The notes under the pieces were generated by a model. It searched no databases. It had not been told where the DNA came from and was given only the letters and a program-made list of their open reading frames with translations. Of a stretch of 15,764 nt of DNA, positions 6,587-15,026 are shown one piece after another (within the stretch, counting starts at the first letter, position 1; the number at the start of each line of letters is the position of its first letter). The DNA comes from an uncultured Porphyromonadaceae bacterium (GTDB lineage Bacteria > Bacteroidota > Bacteroidia > Bacteroidales > Muribaculaceae). The position numbers and the translations under genes are program-made. Where the stretch lies: the NCBI GenBank assembly GCA_900544305.1, contig UQUV01000055.1, positions 1 through 15,764 of the forward strand, in the 5' to 3' direction.

Positions 6587-6691
6587 ATAGACTGCACCTC
6601 GCTGCCCACATACAAATGATATCCAATTGTCAAAATTAACTAAAAATTCATCTATTTGTCGCTAAGCTGGTTCAAAATCCAAACAGACGAT

Positions 6692-6699
6692 TATCTTTG
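6692..6699 (+). promoter_or_regulatory. -7 box before the beta-barrel protein gene
   Basis: TATCTTTG is a full match to TAnnTTTG, about 50 bases before the chosen start at 6751. No -33 box was found at the usual distance. The upstream part of the gap, 6587-6691, is AT-rich and holds nothing else I can name. Confidence 0.55.
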
Positions 6700-6750
6700 C
6701 AATACGGCAGGCGTTTCTGTCCGGAACGACAAACAACGAATCAAAACATT

Positions 6751-7494
6751 ATGGCAATGAAAAAGACATTAACAGGCATAGCACTGCTATTGGTGGCAAT
6801 ATTTACACAGACAGCTACACTCCAGGCATCGGACTTCATCGACACGGGAATGCCCGACAAATCCATCGGCGTAGGCATACGCTTCGGTGTGAACACATCC
6901 AACAGCAGCGGTTCGCTCAAGGGTTACAGCGACAACACGTCATACAGCTGGCGTACGGGCTTCAACACGGGCGTTGTAGTTGACCTCAACGTTCGCGAGT
7001 TCTTCTCTATCCAACCGGGGTTGTTTTTTGAAAACAGAAGCTACGACTATACAATCGTGCGCCACGAATCGGCCTCCCAATCGCTCTACAACGAACTGGG
7101 ACATACCCGCAGCTATTCGTTCAACATTCCGATTATGGCTTCGTTCCGCTTCAATCTGACCGACAATCTGGAATGGTTGGCTGAGGCCGGACCTTACTTT
7201 GCATTCGGCGTGGGCGGCTTCGACAAGAACCACCAAGTATATCTGCAAGTGGCAAAGGACCCGCAACAGTCGAGCAAATACTACGAAAATCATATCGAAC
7301 GTGATTTCTACGGCAAGGACATCTGGAACCACAAGAAATTCGACTGGGGTTTCAAACTCGGTACCGGTTTCCGTCTCCACAAGCGCTACCTGTTCTCCAT
7401 CCACTATTTTGCCGGATGCAAGAATGTGTCAGCAAATCCTGACTGGACCATGCGCAACAAAAGCTGGAGTTTTGCACTCGGCTACGATTTCTAG
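6751..7494 (+). CDS. Outer-membrane beta-barrel (porin-like) protein
   Basis: This 247-residue protein has a signal peptide (basic MAMKK start, hydrophobic core, likely cleavage after LQA at residue 26). The mature part is rich in alternating strands and ends in Phe (SFALGYDF), the outer-membrane insertion signal. Strands include GVGIRFGVNTS, FFSIQPGLFF, NIPIMASFRFNL, WLAEAGPYFAFGVGG and WGFKLGTGFRL, the pattern of Bacteroidota outer-membrane beta-barrel proteins of the PorT/OMP_b-brl_2 type. Function is not predictable; such small barrels may be structural or bind ligands. The frame reaches back to a TTG at 6697, but that lies in the -7 box, so the ATG at 6751 (or 6757) is the start. A strong terminator follows, so it is a single-gene unit. 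Confidence 0.82.
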   Translation: MAMKKTLTGIALLLVAIFTQTATLQASDFIDTGMPDKSIGVGIRFGVNTSNSSGSLKGYSDNTSYSWRTGFNTGVVVDLNVREFFSIQPGLFFENRSYDYTIVRHESASQSLYNELGHTRSYSFNIPIMASFRFNLTDNLEWLAEAGPYFAFGVGGFDKNHQVYLQVAKDPQQSSKYYENHIERDFYGKDIWNHKKFDWGFKLGTGFRLHKRYLFSIHYFAGCKNVSANPDWTMRNKSWSFALGYDF

Positions 7495-7520
7495 TTCATA
7501 AAACACAGACTATCAACAGT

Positions 7521-7562
7521 AAAGCGTTCTTCTGACAATTTTTCAGAAGGACGCTTTGTTAT
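7521..7562 (+). terminator. Intrinsic terminator after the beta-barrel gene
   Basis: A 15-bp stem (7521-7535 against 7543-7557, one G-U pair) encloses a 7-base loop and is followed by the moderately T-rich GTTATT. The A-run at its left foot would give weak function in the other direction too. Confidence 0.8.
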
Positions 7563-7586
7563 TGAAATGACATAATTTAGTTACGT

Positions 7587-7635
7587 TTTTGTGACGCGGC
7601 GGTTATCATTCTGTTACAAAACAACGGGAACTTTG
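7587..7635 (+). promoter_or_regulatory. Probable promoter/operator region of the TonB-receptor operon
   Basis: GAACTTTG at 7628-7635 is a one-base variant of TAnnTTTG, 36 bases before the ATG. Upstream lies an imperfect inverted repeat, TTTTGTGAC (7587-7595) against GTTACAAAA (7613-7621), eight of nine paired, with 17 bases between. A regulator site is possible but unproven. Confidence 0.35.
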
Positions 7636-7670
7636 CACCGGAAAATGAAGAAACAGAAGTAACAGAAAGT

Positions 7671-10442
7671 ATGAGAATCGTAAACTTATTATTATGGATG
7701 ATATTGCTCAGCGCCTCGTGCTATGCAGCGGAAATCAGAGGTACTGTCGTTGACTCCAAAACAAAAGAACCGCTCATTGGCGCAACAGTTCAGGTTGCAG
7801 GAACAAATTTAGGAACAGCCACCGACATTGACGGAAATTTCGTAGTCAATGTGGAAGGCGAAAAGGAATTGATTATCAAATATGTTTCCTACCGCGACAA
7901 GACGGTCAGCACAAGCGAAGCCACGGAAGGATGGATAATCGCTCTGGATGCCGACAACAACGTGCTGGGCGAAGTGACCATCACGGCGAAGGCGAAACAG
8001 GACTCGGAAGCGACCGTAGTTGCCAAGACAAAAAACAGTACGACCGTTCAGAGCGGAGTTTCCTCACAGCAGATTCAGAAAACGCAGGACAAGGACGCAT
8101 CGGAAGTCATCAAGCGCATTCCGGGTATCAGCATCATCGACGACAAGTTTGTCATGGTCCGCGGTCTGTCGCAACGCTATAATAACGTGTGGGTGAACGG
8201 TAGCGCCGTTCCAAGTTCGGAAGCCGACTCCCGCGCATTTTCATTCGACATCATTCCCAGTTCGCAGCTCGACAACATTATGATTGTCAAGTCGCCGGCT
8301 CCGGAATATCCGGCCGACTTCAGCGGGGGATTCATACTCGTGAACACGAAAAACATGCCGACCGAAAACAGCTATTCGGTTTCAATCGGCGGCAATATCA
8401 ACAGTTCTACACATTTCAAGAATTTCACAACCATCAAGGGCAGTGCTACTGATTTCCTTGGATTTGACAACGGATTCAGAAACCATTCAGGAGGCATTAA
8501 CGGAAAACTGAATCCTCTCAGCTCTGGCATTAATTTGCAGGGAAATGGATTTAACAACGATTGGAGTGTAAAAACAACTACTCCGTACTCCGACTTCTCG
8601 CTCTCTGCCAACGTGGCAAGGACGAAGGATTTTGCCGAGGGCGACAAGTTCGGACTCATCGGAGCCGTAAACTACAGCAACAGCTACCGTACGCAAACGG
8701 GAATGATTAACAACCTTTTCGGTGCGTACGATGTGGAGAACGACAAGAGCAACTATCTGCGTAACAGTGTCGACAACCAGTACACGAACGACGTGCGTGT
8801 GGGCGCTCTCCTCAACCTGACCTATATTTCGGCAAACGGGAAAAACCGTTTCGAATTCAAGAATATTCTTAACCAGTTGGGCAAGGACCGCTATACGGAC
8901 CGCAGCGGTGTCAACGCACAGAGCGACCGCGAGCAAAGCGCAGAATATTTCTACAGCAGCCGCACCACCTACAACGGACAATTCACGGGCGAGCACACCA
9001 TCGACGAAACCAACTATCTGGACTGGAGCGCAGGATATGCCTACGCCAACCGCAACATGCCTGACCGCCGCCGTTATGTGGTGACTGACGCGTTGCAACC
9101 CAACCACCTCGGACTGGTAACCGGCAACGACATCAACCGCGAATATACGTTCCTGAACGAGAATATCGCTTCGGCAGCGGCCAACTACAAGCACGAATTC
9201 ACATTCGGCGAAATCAAGCCGACTCTCCGCGTCGGAGCATACGGTGAATATCGCACGCGAAGCTACCGCACACGAAGCTATATCTACACTTGGGATCCTG
9301 CCAACAACAATCTTCCCGACGATTTCCGCTATATGGACATGACGGAACTACTCAGCAATGAAGCCTATTTCGGCGAAGACGGCCTGTCGCTGCTCGAGGA
9401 AGTAAAATGGCGCAACAACTACGACGGCAACAACACGCTCCTCGCCGGATATGCAGCGGCCAACATTCCATTGGGTAAATTCAACATCCACGCCGGTGTG
9501 CGTTTCGAACACAACCGCATGGAACTCATCAGCAACAGCCGCGACTACGAACAGAGCCCTACAAGCACGTTCTACAACTACAACGACCTGTTCCCCTCTA
9601 TCAATACAACCTACCGCTTCAACGAGAAGCATCAGTTGCGTCTTGCCTACGGCCAGTCGGTCAACCGTCCGGAATTCCGCGAAGTGTCATCTTCCGTCTA
9701 CTACGACTTCGACCTCGCCAGCAGCGTGCAGGGTAATCCGGACTTGACATCCTGCTACATCCACAACGCCGACCTGCGCTACGAATACTACCCGTCGAAC
9801 GGCGAAATGATTACTATCGCAGCTTTCTACAAGCATTTCAAGAACCCGATTGAATGGACCTACACGGTAGCCGGCGGTACGGACCTCATCTACTCCTACA
9901 AGAATGCGGAAGGGGCAACCAGCTACGGTATGGAACTCGACATCAAGAAAAACCTCGGATTCATGGGATTGGACGATTTCTCGCTGATTTTCAACGGTTC
10001 AATCATCAAGAGCAACGTTGATTTCGCGGAAGGCGACCAGGAAGCCGACCGTCCGATGCAGGGACAGTCGCCCTACCTCATCAACACAGGACTTTTCTAT
10101 CAGAACGACAGAATCCGTTTCAGCGGCAGCCTTCTCTACAACCGCATCGGCAAGCGACTGGTGGGCGTAGGCCGAAGCATCGGTACGACACAGGACGACA
10201 TCGTGACCATTCCCGACTCCTACGAAATGCCGCGCAACACCATCGACCTCAACCTCTCCCAAAAGGTGGGCAAATACGTGGAAGTGAAGCTCAGCATCAA
10301 GGATATTCTGGCCGAGCCGGTCTGCTTCAAGCAGTTTGACACAGTCCGCCTCAACAACGGTCAGATGAAGGACGTGGAAGAAATCACCAGAAAATATTAT
10401 CCGGGACGCAATTTCAACCTCAGCGTTTCACTCAAATTCTAA
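7671..10442 (+). CDS. TonB-dependent outer-membrane receptor
   Basis: This 923-residue protein starts with a signal peptide (cleavage near CYAA, residue 20). A carboxypeptidase-regulatory-like domain (about 21-95: EIRGTVVDSKTKEPLIGATV) precedes a TonB plug (about 125-240: SEVIKRIPGISIIDDKFVMV, then RGLSQRYNNVWVNG). A 22-strand-type barrel rich in Tyr/Asn/Arg runs to the C-terminal NLSVSLKF. Such receptors import a ligand across the outer membrane using TonB-ExbBD energy. Length and N-terminal domain resemble SusC-like receptors, but the partner 49 bp downstream is a beta-helix lipoprotein, not a SusD. The ligand is unknown. A promoter-like region lies before the gene and there is no terminator until after the lipoprotein gene, so the two probably form one transcript. 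The ATG at 7671 begins the signal peptide. Confidence 0.93.
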   Translation: MRIVNLLLWMILLSASCYAAEIRGTVVDSKTKEPLIGATVQVAGTNLGTATDIDGNFVVNVEGEKELIIKYVSYRDKTVSTSEATEGWIIALDADNNVLGEVTITAKAKQDSEATVVAKTKNSTTVQSGVSSQQIQKTQDKDASEVIKRIPGISIIDDKFVMVRGLSQRYNNVWVNGSAVPSSEADSRAFSFDIIPSSQLDNIMIVKSPAPEYPADFSGGFILVNTKNMPTENSYSVSIGGNINSSTHFKNFTTIKGSATDFLGFDNGFRNHSGGINGKLNPLSSGINLQGNGFNNDWSVKTTTPYSDFSLSANVARTKDFAEGDKFGLIGAVNYSNSYRTQTGMINNLFGAYDVENDKSNYLRNSVDNQYTNDVRVGALLNLTYISANGKNRFEFKNILNQLGKDRYTDRSGVNAQSDREQSAEYFYSSRTTYNGQFTGEHTIDETNYLDWSAGYAYANRNMPDRRRYVVTDALQPNHLGLVTGNDINREYTFLNENIASAAANYKHEFTFGEIKPTLRVGAYGEYRTRSYRTRSYIYTWDPANNNLPDDFRYMDMTELLSNEAYFGEDGLSLLEEVKWRNNYDGNNTLLAGYAAANIPLGKFNIHAGVRFEHNRMELISNSRDYEQSPTSTFYNYNDLFPSINTTYRFNEKHQLRLAYGQSVNRPEFREVSSSVYYDFDLASSVQGNPDLTSCYIHNADLRYEYYPSNGEMITIAAFYKHFKNPIEWTYTVAGGTDLIYSYKNAEGATSYGMELDIKKNLGFMGLDDFSLIFNGSIIKSNVDFAEGDQEADRPMQGQSPYLINTGLFYQNDRIRFSGSLLYNRIGKRLVGVGRSIGTTQDDIVTIPDSYEMPRNTIDLNLSQKVGKYVEVKLSIKDILAEPVCFKQFDTVRLNNGQMKDVEEITRKYYPGRNFNLSVSLKF

Positions 10443-10491
10443 AAACATAAAAAACTGAATATACAATCATCATTAACAAAATCAATTACAA

Positions 10492-12009
10492 ATGAGAACG
10501 ATTTCATTTAGAAAAGCAGCATTGCTGGCATTGGCTACAATCTGCGCTGCCGGTTTCACAGCATGCGAAAACAACGACAATCCGGGTGACGATGAAAAGG
10601 AATACACCCTCGAAGGCGGTATCAAGGTCTATTCCGACATCCTTTTCAACAACAACGAGCTGGGTAACGGCGACCAGGAAATCATTTTGAAAGGTAATCA
10701 GACAATCAAAAAGGGCACTTATTTGATGAAAGGTTGGATCTACGTTGCCGAAGGCTCGGTATTGACCATCGAACCGGGTACTGTCATCAAAGGCGACAAG
10801 GAAACAAAAGCATCGCTCATCATCGAACCGGGTGCAAAAATCATCGCCGAAGGTACGGCAAGCCAGCCTATCGTGTTCACTTCCAACGCTCCTGCCGGAC
10901 AACGCAAACCGGGCGACTGGGGTGGTTTGATTCTCTGCGGTAAAGCTAAAAACAACCAGAACACACAACAAATCGAAGGCGGTCCGCGCACTAAACACGG
11001 CGGTAACGACGACAGCGACAACTCCGGCGTATTGAAATATGTTCGCGTAGAATTCGCAGGTTACCCGTTTGAAAAAGACAAGGAAATCAACGGTGTCACT
11101 CTGGGTTCTATCGGTAGCGGAACAACTATCGACTACGTTCAGGTATCTTACTCTAACGACGACTCTTTCGAATGGTTCGGCGGTACTGTAAACTGCAAGC
11201 ACCTTGTTGCTTTCAACGGTTGGGACGACGACTTCGATACCGACAACGGTTTCTCCGGCAAAGTTCAATATTGCTTGAGCGTTCGCGACTCTCGCCTTGC
11301 CGATACATCACAATCCAACGGTTTCGAATCAGACAACTGTGCCGACGGTGCAGAAGTTGACCCATACACAACAGCCGTATTCAGCAACGTTACATTCCTC
11401 GGCCCGAAAGCTACTGACGCCAACTTCGTCAACGATGTTGACTACATCAACGGCGGTGCCTACTTCCCGAACAACGGTTCTGCTCTCGGCCGCTTCCAGT
11501 CAGCCATGCAAATCCGTCGCAGCAGCCGCTTGAGCTGTATCAACTCTCTGGCAGTAGGTTTCCCTATCGGTGTGATTATCGACGGCGAAAAGGGTAACAC
11601 TCCGGCTATGGCTAAAGAAGGCAAGCTGAAATTGCAGAACGTATGGTTGGCCGACATGGACATCACCGGTTCTGATGCCAACAAGTCATACGTTGACCAA
11701 CTGGTAACAGGTTACGACGAAAACAAGAAACCGATTTACGACGAAACACAACCGTCCTTCTCTTCTACATTCTTCCTCTCACAGGTTGGCAACAAAGTGG
11801 CTGCTTTGTCTGAACTTGCTTTGACAGGCAAATCAACAATGACAGGCTTGAACGCCGACTTCATGCCACAAAGCGGCAGCCCGCTGATGAACGCTGCTTC
11901 ATTCGACGGTGTAAGCGGCATGGAAACAGTTTCTTATGTCGGTGCATTCGGCACAGAAAACTGGTTGGAAGGCTGGGCTAACTTCGACCCGAACAACACA
12001 GCATACTAA
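10492..12009 (+). CDS. Beta-helix lipoprotein, partner of the TonB receptor
   Basis: This 505-residue lipoprotein has a lipobox FTAC (cysteine 25) followed by an acidic linker (NNDNPGDDEKE), the kind of tether often seen on surface-exposed Bacteroidota lipoproteins. From about 70 there are short strand repeats typical of a right-handed parallel beta-helix: KGWIYVAEGSVLTIEPGTVI, SLIIEPGAKIIAEG, QPIVFTSNAP, DWGGLILCGKA, then a Gly/Asp/Asn-rich region with paired Ser/Asn turns. Relatives in Bacteroidota are often mislabelled as multidrug transporters; nothing here is a transporter. Its position 49 bp after the TonB receptor suggests a ligand-binding role like that of SusD, though the fold differs. 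The C-terminal third is less clearly repetitive. Codon use is strongly biased, which suggests high expression. Confidence 0.83.
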   Translation: MRTISFRKAALLALATICAAGFTACENNDNPGDDEKEYTLEGGIKVYSDILFNNNELGNGDQEIILKGNQTIKKGTYLMKGWIYVAEGSVLTIEPGTVIKGDKETKASLIIEPGAKIIAEGTASQPIVFTSNAPAGQRKPGDWGGLILCGKAKNNQNTQQIEGGPRTKHGGNDDSDNSGVLKYVRVEFAGYPFEKDKEINGVTLGSIGSGTTIDYVQVSYSNDDSFEWFGGTVNCKHLVAFNGWDDDFDTDNGFSGKVQYCLSVRDSRLADTSQSNGFESDNCADGAEVDPYTTAVFSNVTFLGPKATDANFVNDVDYINGGAYFPNNGSALGRFQSAMQIRRSSRLSCINSLAVGFPIGVIIDGEKGNTPAMAKEGKLKLQNVWLADMDITGSDANKSYVDQLVTGYDENKKPIYDETQPSFSSTFFLSQVGNKVAALSELALTGKSTMTGLNADFMPQSGSPLMNAASFDGVSGMETVSYVGAFGTENWLEGWANFDPNNTAY

Positions 12010-12040
12010 CATAACACCATTAACCTTTTTTTCAAATCAA

Positions 12041-12068
12041 GGGGGCGGGACTCGGTTCCGCCCTTTTT
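12041..12068 (+). terminator. Intrinsic terminator of the TonB-receptor operon
   Basis: An 8-bp GC-rich stem (12043-12050 against 12056-12063, one G-U) with a five-base loop is followed by five Ts at 12064-12068. It lies about 32 bases after the lipoprotein stop. Confidence 0.88.
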
Positions 12069-12184
12069 GTTTCCATAGCCGATTATCCGCATTCTTTCGG
12101 CAAAGACACTCCCTGCGGCCAACAATAAACTACCCGGCTTTGCGTTAATGTTTTATAGAAATGTGCATAATTGTGAACAGACGG

Positions 12185-14152
12185 ATGAAACGACATATAT
12201 TTCTGCTGCTCTGCATGGTGGCTGTAGTGCTGACGGGCTGCAACAACGCCAAGCTGAGCGTGGCAAACGAACAATATGAACGCGGCGAATACTACGACGC
12301 TTCAGTCACCTACAAAAAGGTGTACAACAAACTGAGGAAGAAGGAAGAACGCCCGCTGCGCGGACAAGTGGCCTATCAGCTCGCTACCTGCTACCGCCTG
12401 CTGAACATGTCGACCCGTGCGGGAGCAGCCTATCAGAACGCCCTGCGCTACGAATACCCCGACAGCACGGCACACTTCTATCTGGCACAGTCGCTCCACC
12501 GTCAGGGTAAATATGCCGCTGCCATTAAGGAGTATCAGGCGTTTCTGGAGCTGAACCCCACCGACTCGCTGTCGATGGTAGGCATCGAGGGCTGCGAAAA
12601 GGCGTTGATTTGGAAGGACAACCCGACTCGCTACGAGGTAAAGAACGCCAAACTGTTCAACTCGCGCCGTGCCGACTTTGCTCCGATGTTCCTCGGAGCG
12701 GAATACGACCAGCTTTATTTCACATCGACCACCGAAAAGGCGATGGGCGACAAGAAAAGCGAGATTACGGGCATGAAGAACTGCGACATTTTCTTTTCGA
12801 AAAAGAATGAGAAAGGCGAATGGGAACGGCCGGAACCCGTGGAAGGCGACCTGAACACGGAACTGGACGAAGGCATCATCTCGTTCTCGCCCGACGGACA
12901 ACTGATGTACCTGACAAAAGCCCGCCGCGAACCGAATGCCAACACGTCGGTGGAAATATTCACATCGTCGCGCTCGGATGCCAAATGGAGCGCACCGGTG
13001 AAATACGAAATCACGGGCGACACGATTTCCACATTCGGACATCCTGCCGTTTCGCCCGACGGCGAATATCTCTATTTCGTGAGCAACATGCCGGGCGGCT
13101 ACGGCGGCAAGGACATTTGGCGCATCTCGCTGAAGGAACGCCAGGGCTCGCTCGTCAACCTCGGTCCGGACATCAATACCGCCGGCGACGAGGACTTTCC
13201 GTATGTGCGCAGCGACGGCACGTTCTATTTCTCGTCCGACGGCCATCCGGGCATGGGCGGACTCGACATCTTCAAGGCTGTGAAGACGGGCGAGAATTCG
13301 TGGACGATTGAAAACATGCGCAACCCGATAAACTCCTACGGCGACGATTTCGGCATCACGTTTGCCGACGGCGAAAACGGATTTTTCAGCTCCAACCGCG
13401 GCGACGCTCGCGGCTACGACCATATCTACAGCTTCGTGATGCACCCCATCGTGGTGACCATCGAAGGAACAGTCATGGACAAGGACGAAGAACCGGTGCG
13501 CAACGCCATTATCCGCATCGTGGGCAACGACGGCTCGAACCAGAAGGAAGTGGCGCGCGACGACGGCTCGTTCAAGTTCCAGCTCCAGCGCGGCGTGCGC
13601 TATGTAATGCTCGCCGGAGCGAAAGGCTATCTGAACCAGAAACAGGAATTTGTGTCCGACACGACGGCTGAGGATGCCAACTATTGGGTGGATTTCATCC
13701 TGCCGGCGATCCATAAGCCGCAGGTGGTGGAAAACATCTTTTACGACTTCGACAAGGCAGACCTCCGTCCGGAATCGCAGACGGCACTCGACGAACTGGT
13801 GACGGTGCTGAACGACAACCCGAACGTGACCATCGAAATGGCCTCTCACACCGACCGCAAAGGCACGGACGAATACAACATGCGGCTCTCCGAACGCCGC
13901 GCACAGTCGGTTATCGACTATCTGGTGGAAAAAGGCATCAGCCGCGACCGCCTGCAACCCCACGGCTACGGCGAATCGCGTCCGAAGACGGTGACAAAGC
14001 GCATCGCACGCCTCTATCCGCAGTTTAAGGAAGGCGACACGCTGACGGAGGAATTCATCGAACAGCTTTCACCCGAAGACCAGGAAGCCGCCGACCAGAT
14101 TAACCGCCGCACGGAATTCCAGGTACTTTCACTCACCTACAACATGGACTAA
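12185..14152 (+). CDS. PorE-like lipoprotein (TPR, PD40, CRD, OmpA domains)
   Basis: This 655-residue lipoprotein starts at an ATG (12185) that gives a clean signal peptide with lipobox LTGC (cysteine 19); an earlier in-frame ATG at 12161 would add a poor leader. Domains in order: TPR-like repeats (about 22-130), a PD40 beta-propeller (about 150-415; for example FSPDGQLMYLTKA, VSPDGEYLYFVSN, FYFSSDGHPGMGGLDIF), a carboxypeptidase-regulatory-like domain (about 425-505) and an OmpA peptidoglycan-binding domain (about 525-650: FYDFDKADLRPES, SHTDRKGTDEYNMRLSERRA). The same order and size define PorE of the type IX secretion system (about 672 residues in Porphyromonas gingivalis), which links the machine to peptidoglycan. 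Other T9SS genes are not in the window, so the role is inferred. The tadA gene follows after a single base. Confidence 0.87.
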   Translation: MKRHIFLLLCMVAVVLTGCNNAKLSVANEQYERGEYYDASVTYKKVYNKLRKKEERPLRGQVAYQLATCYRLLNMSTRAGAAYQNALRYEYPDSTAHFYLAQSLHRQGKYAAAIKEYQAFLELNPTDSLSMVGIEGCEKALIWKDNPTRYEVKNAKLFNSRRADFAPMFLGAEYDQLYFTSTTEKAMGDKKSEITGMKNCDIFFSKKNEKGEWERPEPVEGDLNTELDEGIISFSPDGQLMYLTKARREPNANTSVEIFTSSRSDAKWSAPVKYEITGDTISTFGHPAVSPDGEYLYFVSNMPGGYGGKDIWRISLKERQGSLVNLGPDINTAGDEDFPYVRSDGTFYFSSDGHPGMGGLDIFKAVKTGENSWTIENMRNPINSYGDDFGITFADGENGFFSSNRGDARGYDHIYSFVMHPIVVTIEGTVMDKDEEPVRNAIIRIVGNDGSNQKEVARDDGSFKFQLQRGVRYVMLAGAKGYLNQKQEFVSDTTAEDANYWVDFILPAIHKPQVVENIFYDFDKADLRPESQTALDELVTVLNDNPNVTIEMASHTDRKGTDEYNMRLSERRAQSVIDYLVEKGISRDRLQPHGYGESRPKTVTKRIARLYPQFKEGDTLTEEFIEQLSPEDQEAADQINRRTEFQVLSLTYNMD

Positions 14153-14153
14153 A

Positions 14154-14597
14154 ATGGAAACAAACGACGAACGATATATGCGGCTTGCACTGGCAGAAGC
14201 CCGGCAGGCGGCGGCACGCGACGAAGTGCCGGTAGGAGCGGTAGTGGTATGCCGCGGAAAAGTGATAGCACGCGCCCACAACCTTACGGAAACGCTCACC
14301 GACGTGACCGCCCATGCCGAAATGCAGGCCATCACCTCGGCAGCCGCACATCTCGGCGGAAAATATCTGACCGACTGCACACTCTACGTCACCGTAGAGC
14401 CCTGCCTCATGTGTGCCGGCGCACTCGGCTGGAGTCAGATAAGCCGCATCGTCTACGGCGCATCCGACGACAAACGGGGCTACCACACCTTCTGCCCCTC
14501 CCCCTTCCATCCCAAGACGGAAGTCACCTCCGGCATCCTCGCCGACGAATGCGCCCAGCTCATGACCGACTTCTTCCGCCAAAAACGCAGAAAGTAA
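14154..14597 (+). CDS. tadA: TadA-type nucleoside/tRNA adenosine deaminase
   Basis: This 147-residue protein has the zinc-dependent deaminase motifs HAE (54-56, catalytic Glu56) and PCLMC (83-87, zinc ligands Cys84 and Cys87), with His54 as the third ligand, and the TadA-typical EVPVGAVVV and SRIVYGASDDKRG segments. TadA converts adenosine 34 of tRNA-Arg(ACG) to inosine in the cytoplasm. Length is near normal (about 150-165). Related guanine or cytidine deaminases share the motifs, but the overall sequence fits TadA best. It begins one base after the PorE-like stop, so the two are likely co-transcribed and perhaps translationally coupled, although their functions seem unrelated. A hairpin terminator follows. 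Confidence 0.9.
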   Translation: METNDERYMRLALAEARQAAARDEVPVGAVVVCRGKVIARAHNLTETLTDVTAHAEMQAITSAAAHLGGKYLTDCTLYVTVEPCLMCAGALGWSQISRIVYGASDDKRGYHTFCPSPFHPKTEVTSGILADECAQLMTDFFRQKRRK

Positions 14598-14599
14598 AA

Positions 14600-14626
14600 A
14601 AGCGCAATCCTTTCCGATTACGCTTT
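14600..14626. terminator. Bidirectional terminator between convergent genes
   Basis: A 10-bp stem with one C-A mismatch (14600-14609 against 14616-14625) and a six-base loop lies between tadA and the acetyltransferase gene. Read on the minus strand it is followed by TTTTTT, a good tail; on the plus strand the tail is only moderately T-rich. It probably ends both genes. Confidence 0.7.
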
Positions 14627-14639
14627 CCTTATACCCTAT

Positions 14640-15026
14640 TTACAGTTTTCTAATAACCCTGCAAGGATTGCCGACGGCTATGCAATTGTCGGGAAGGGAT
14701 TTTGTGACGACACTGCCGGCACCAATTGTCGTACCATTACCCACCGTCACGCCAGGCAACAGAATACTTCCGCCTCCTATCCACACATTCTCTCCAATGG
14801 TGACAGGCGCGGTTCTGGATTTCCAGAAACTGCTGTTGCCGCCAAGCCGTTCCGAAGGGTTTGTCGGGTGAAAAACGGTATAAATATGTACGCCGGGCCC
14901 TATTCCCGTATGACTGCCAAACACAATACGGTTGCAGTCAAGAAACACGCAGTTCATGTTTATTTCGACATTGTTTCCCAGATGAAAGACAATCCTCATG
15001 AACATACTATTTTGCGAATATTGCAT
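14640..15026 (-). CDS. Hexapeptide-repeat acetyltransferase, N-terminally short (maltose/galactoside O-acetyltransferase type)
   Basis: This 128-residue frame matches the left-handed beta-helix part of maltose/galactoside acetyltransferases: GNNVEINMNCVFLDC (17-31), IYTVFHPTNPSER (48-60, likely catalytic His53), VTIGENVWIGGGSILLPGVT (75-94), AGSVVTKSLPDNCIAVGNPC (103-122). The family is usually about 180-200 residues with an N-terminal helical Mac domain, which is absent. The frame is closed upstream by stops just past 15050, and I found no remains of the missing part in the AT-rich stretch up to the IS end. It is therefore either a gene that lost its 5' end or a naturally short variant. ATGs at 15026, 15005 and 14999 are possible starts. 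It would transfer acetyl from acetyl-CoA to a sugar hydroxyl if active. Confidence 0.7.
   Translation of the reverse strand: MQYSQNSMFMRIVFHLGNNVEINMNCVFLDCNRIVFGSHTGIGPGVHIYTVFHPTNPSERLGGNSSFWKSRTAPVTIGENVWIGGGSILLPGVTVGNGTTIGAGSVVTKSLPDNCIAVGNPCRVIRKL

Noticed and set aside
8487..9194. A 235-residue open frame antisense to the TonB receptor
   Set aside because: Val-rich, domain-free shadow of the receptor's coding frame.
10504..11268. A 254-residue open frame antisense to the beta-helix lipoprotein gene
   Set aside because: No start context, domain or signal; it mirrors a strongly biased coding frame on the other strand.
7671..12009. SusC/SusD polysaccharide utilization locus
   Set aside because: No SusD-type lipoprotein, glycoside hydrolase or sensor gene is present.
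12302..13963. A 553-residue open frame on the minus strand opposite the PorE-like gene
   Set aside because: It is an antisense shadow caused by GC-rich codon bias; the plus-strand frame has clear domains and a lipoprotein signal, while this one shows a His/Val/Arg-rich composition without domain motifs.
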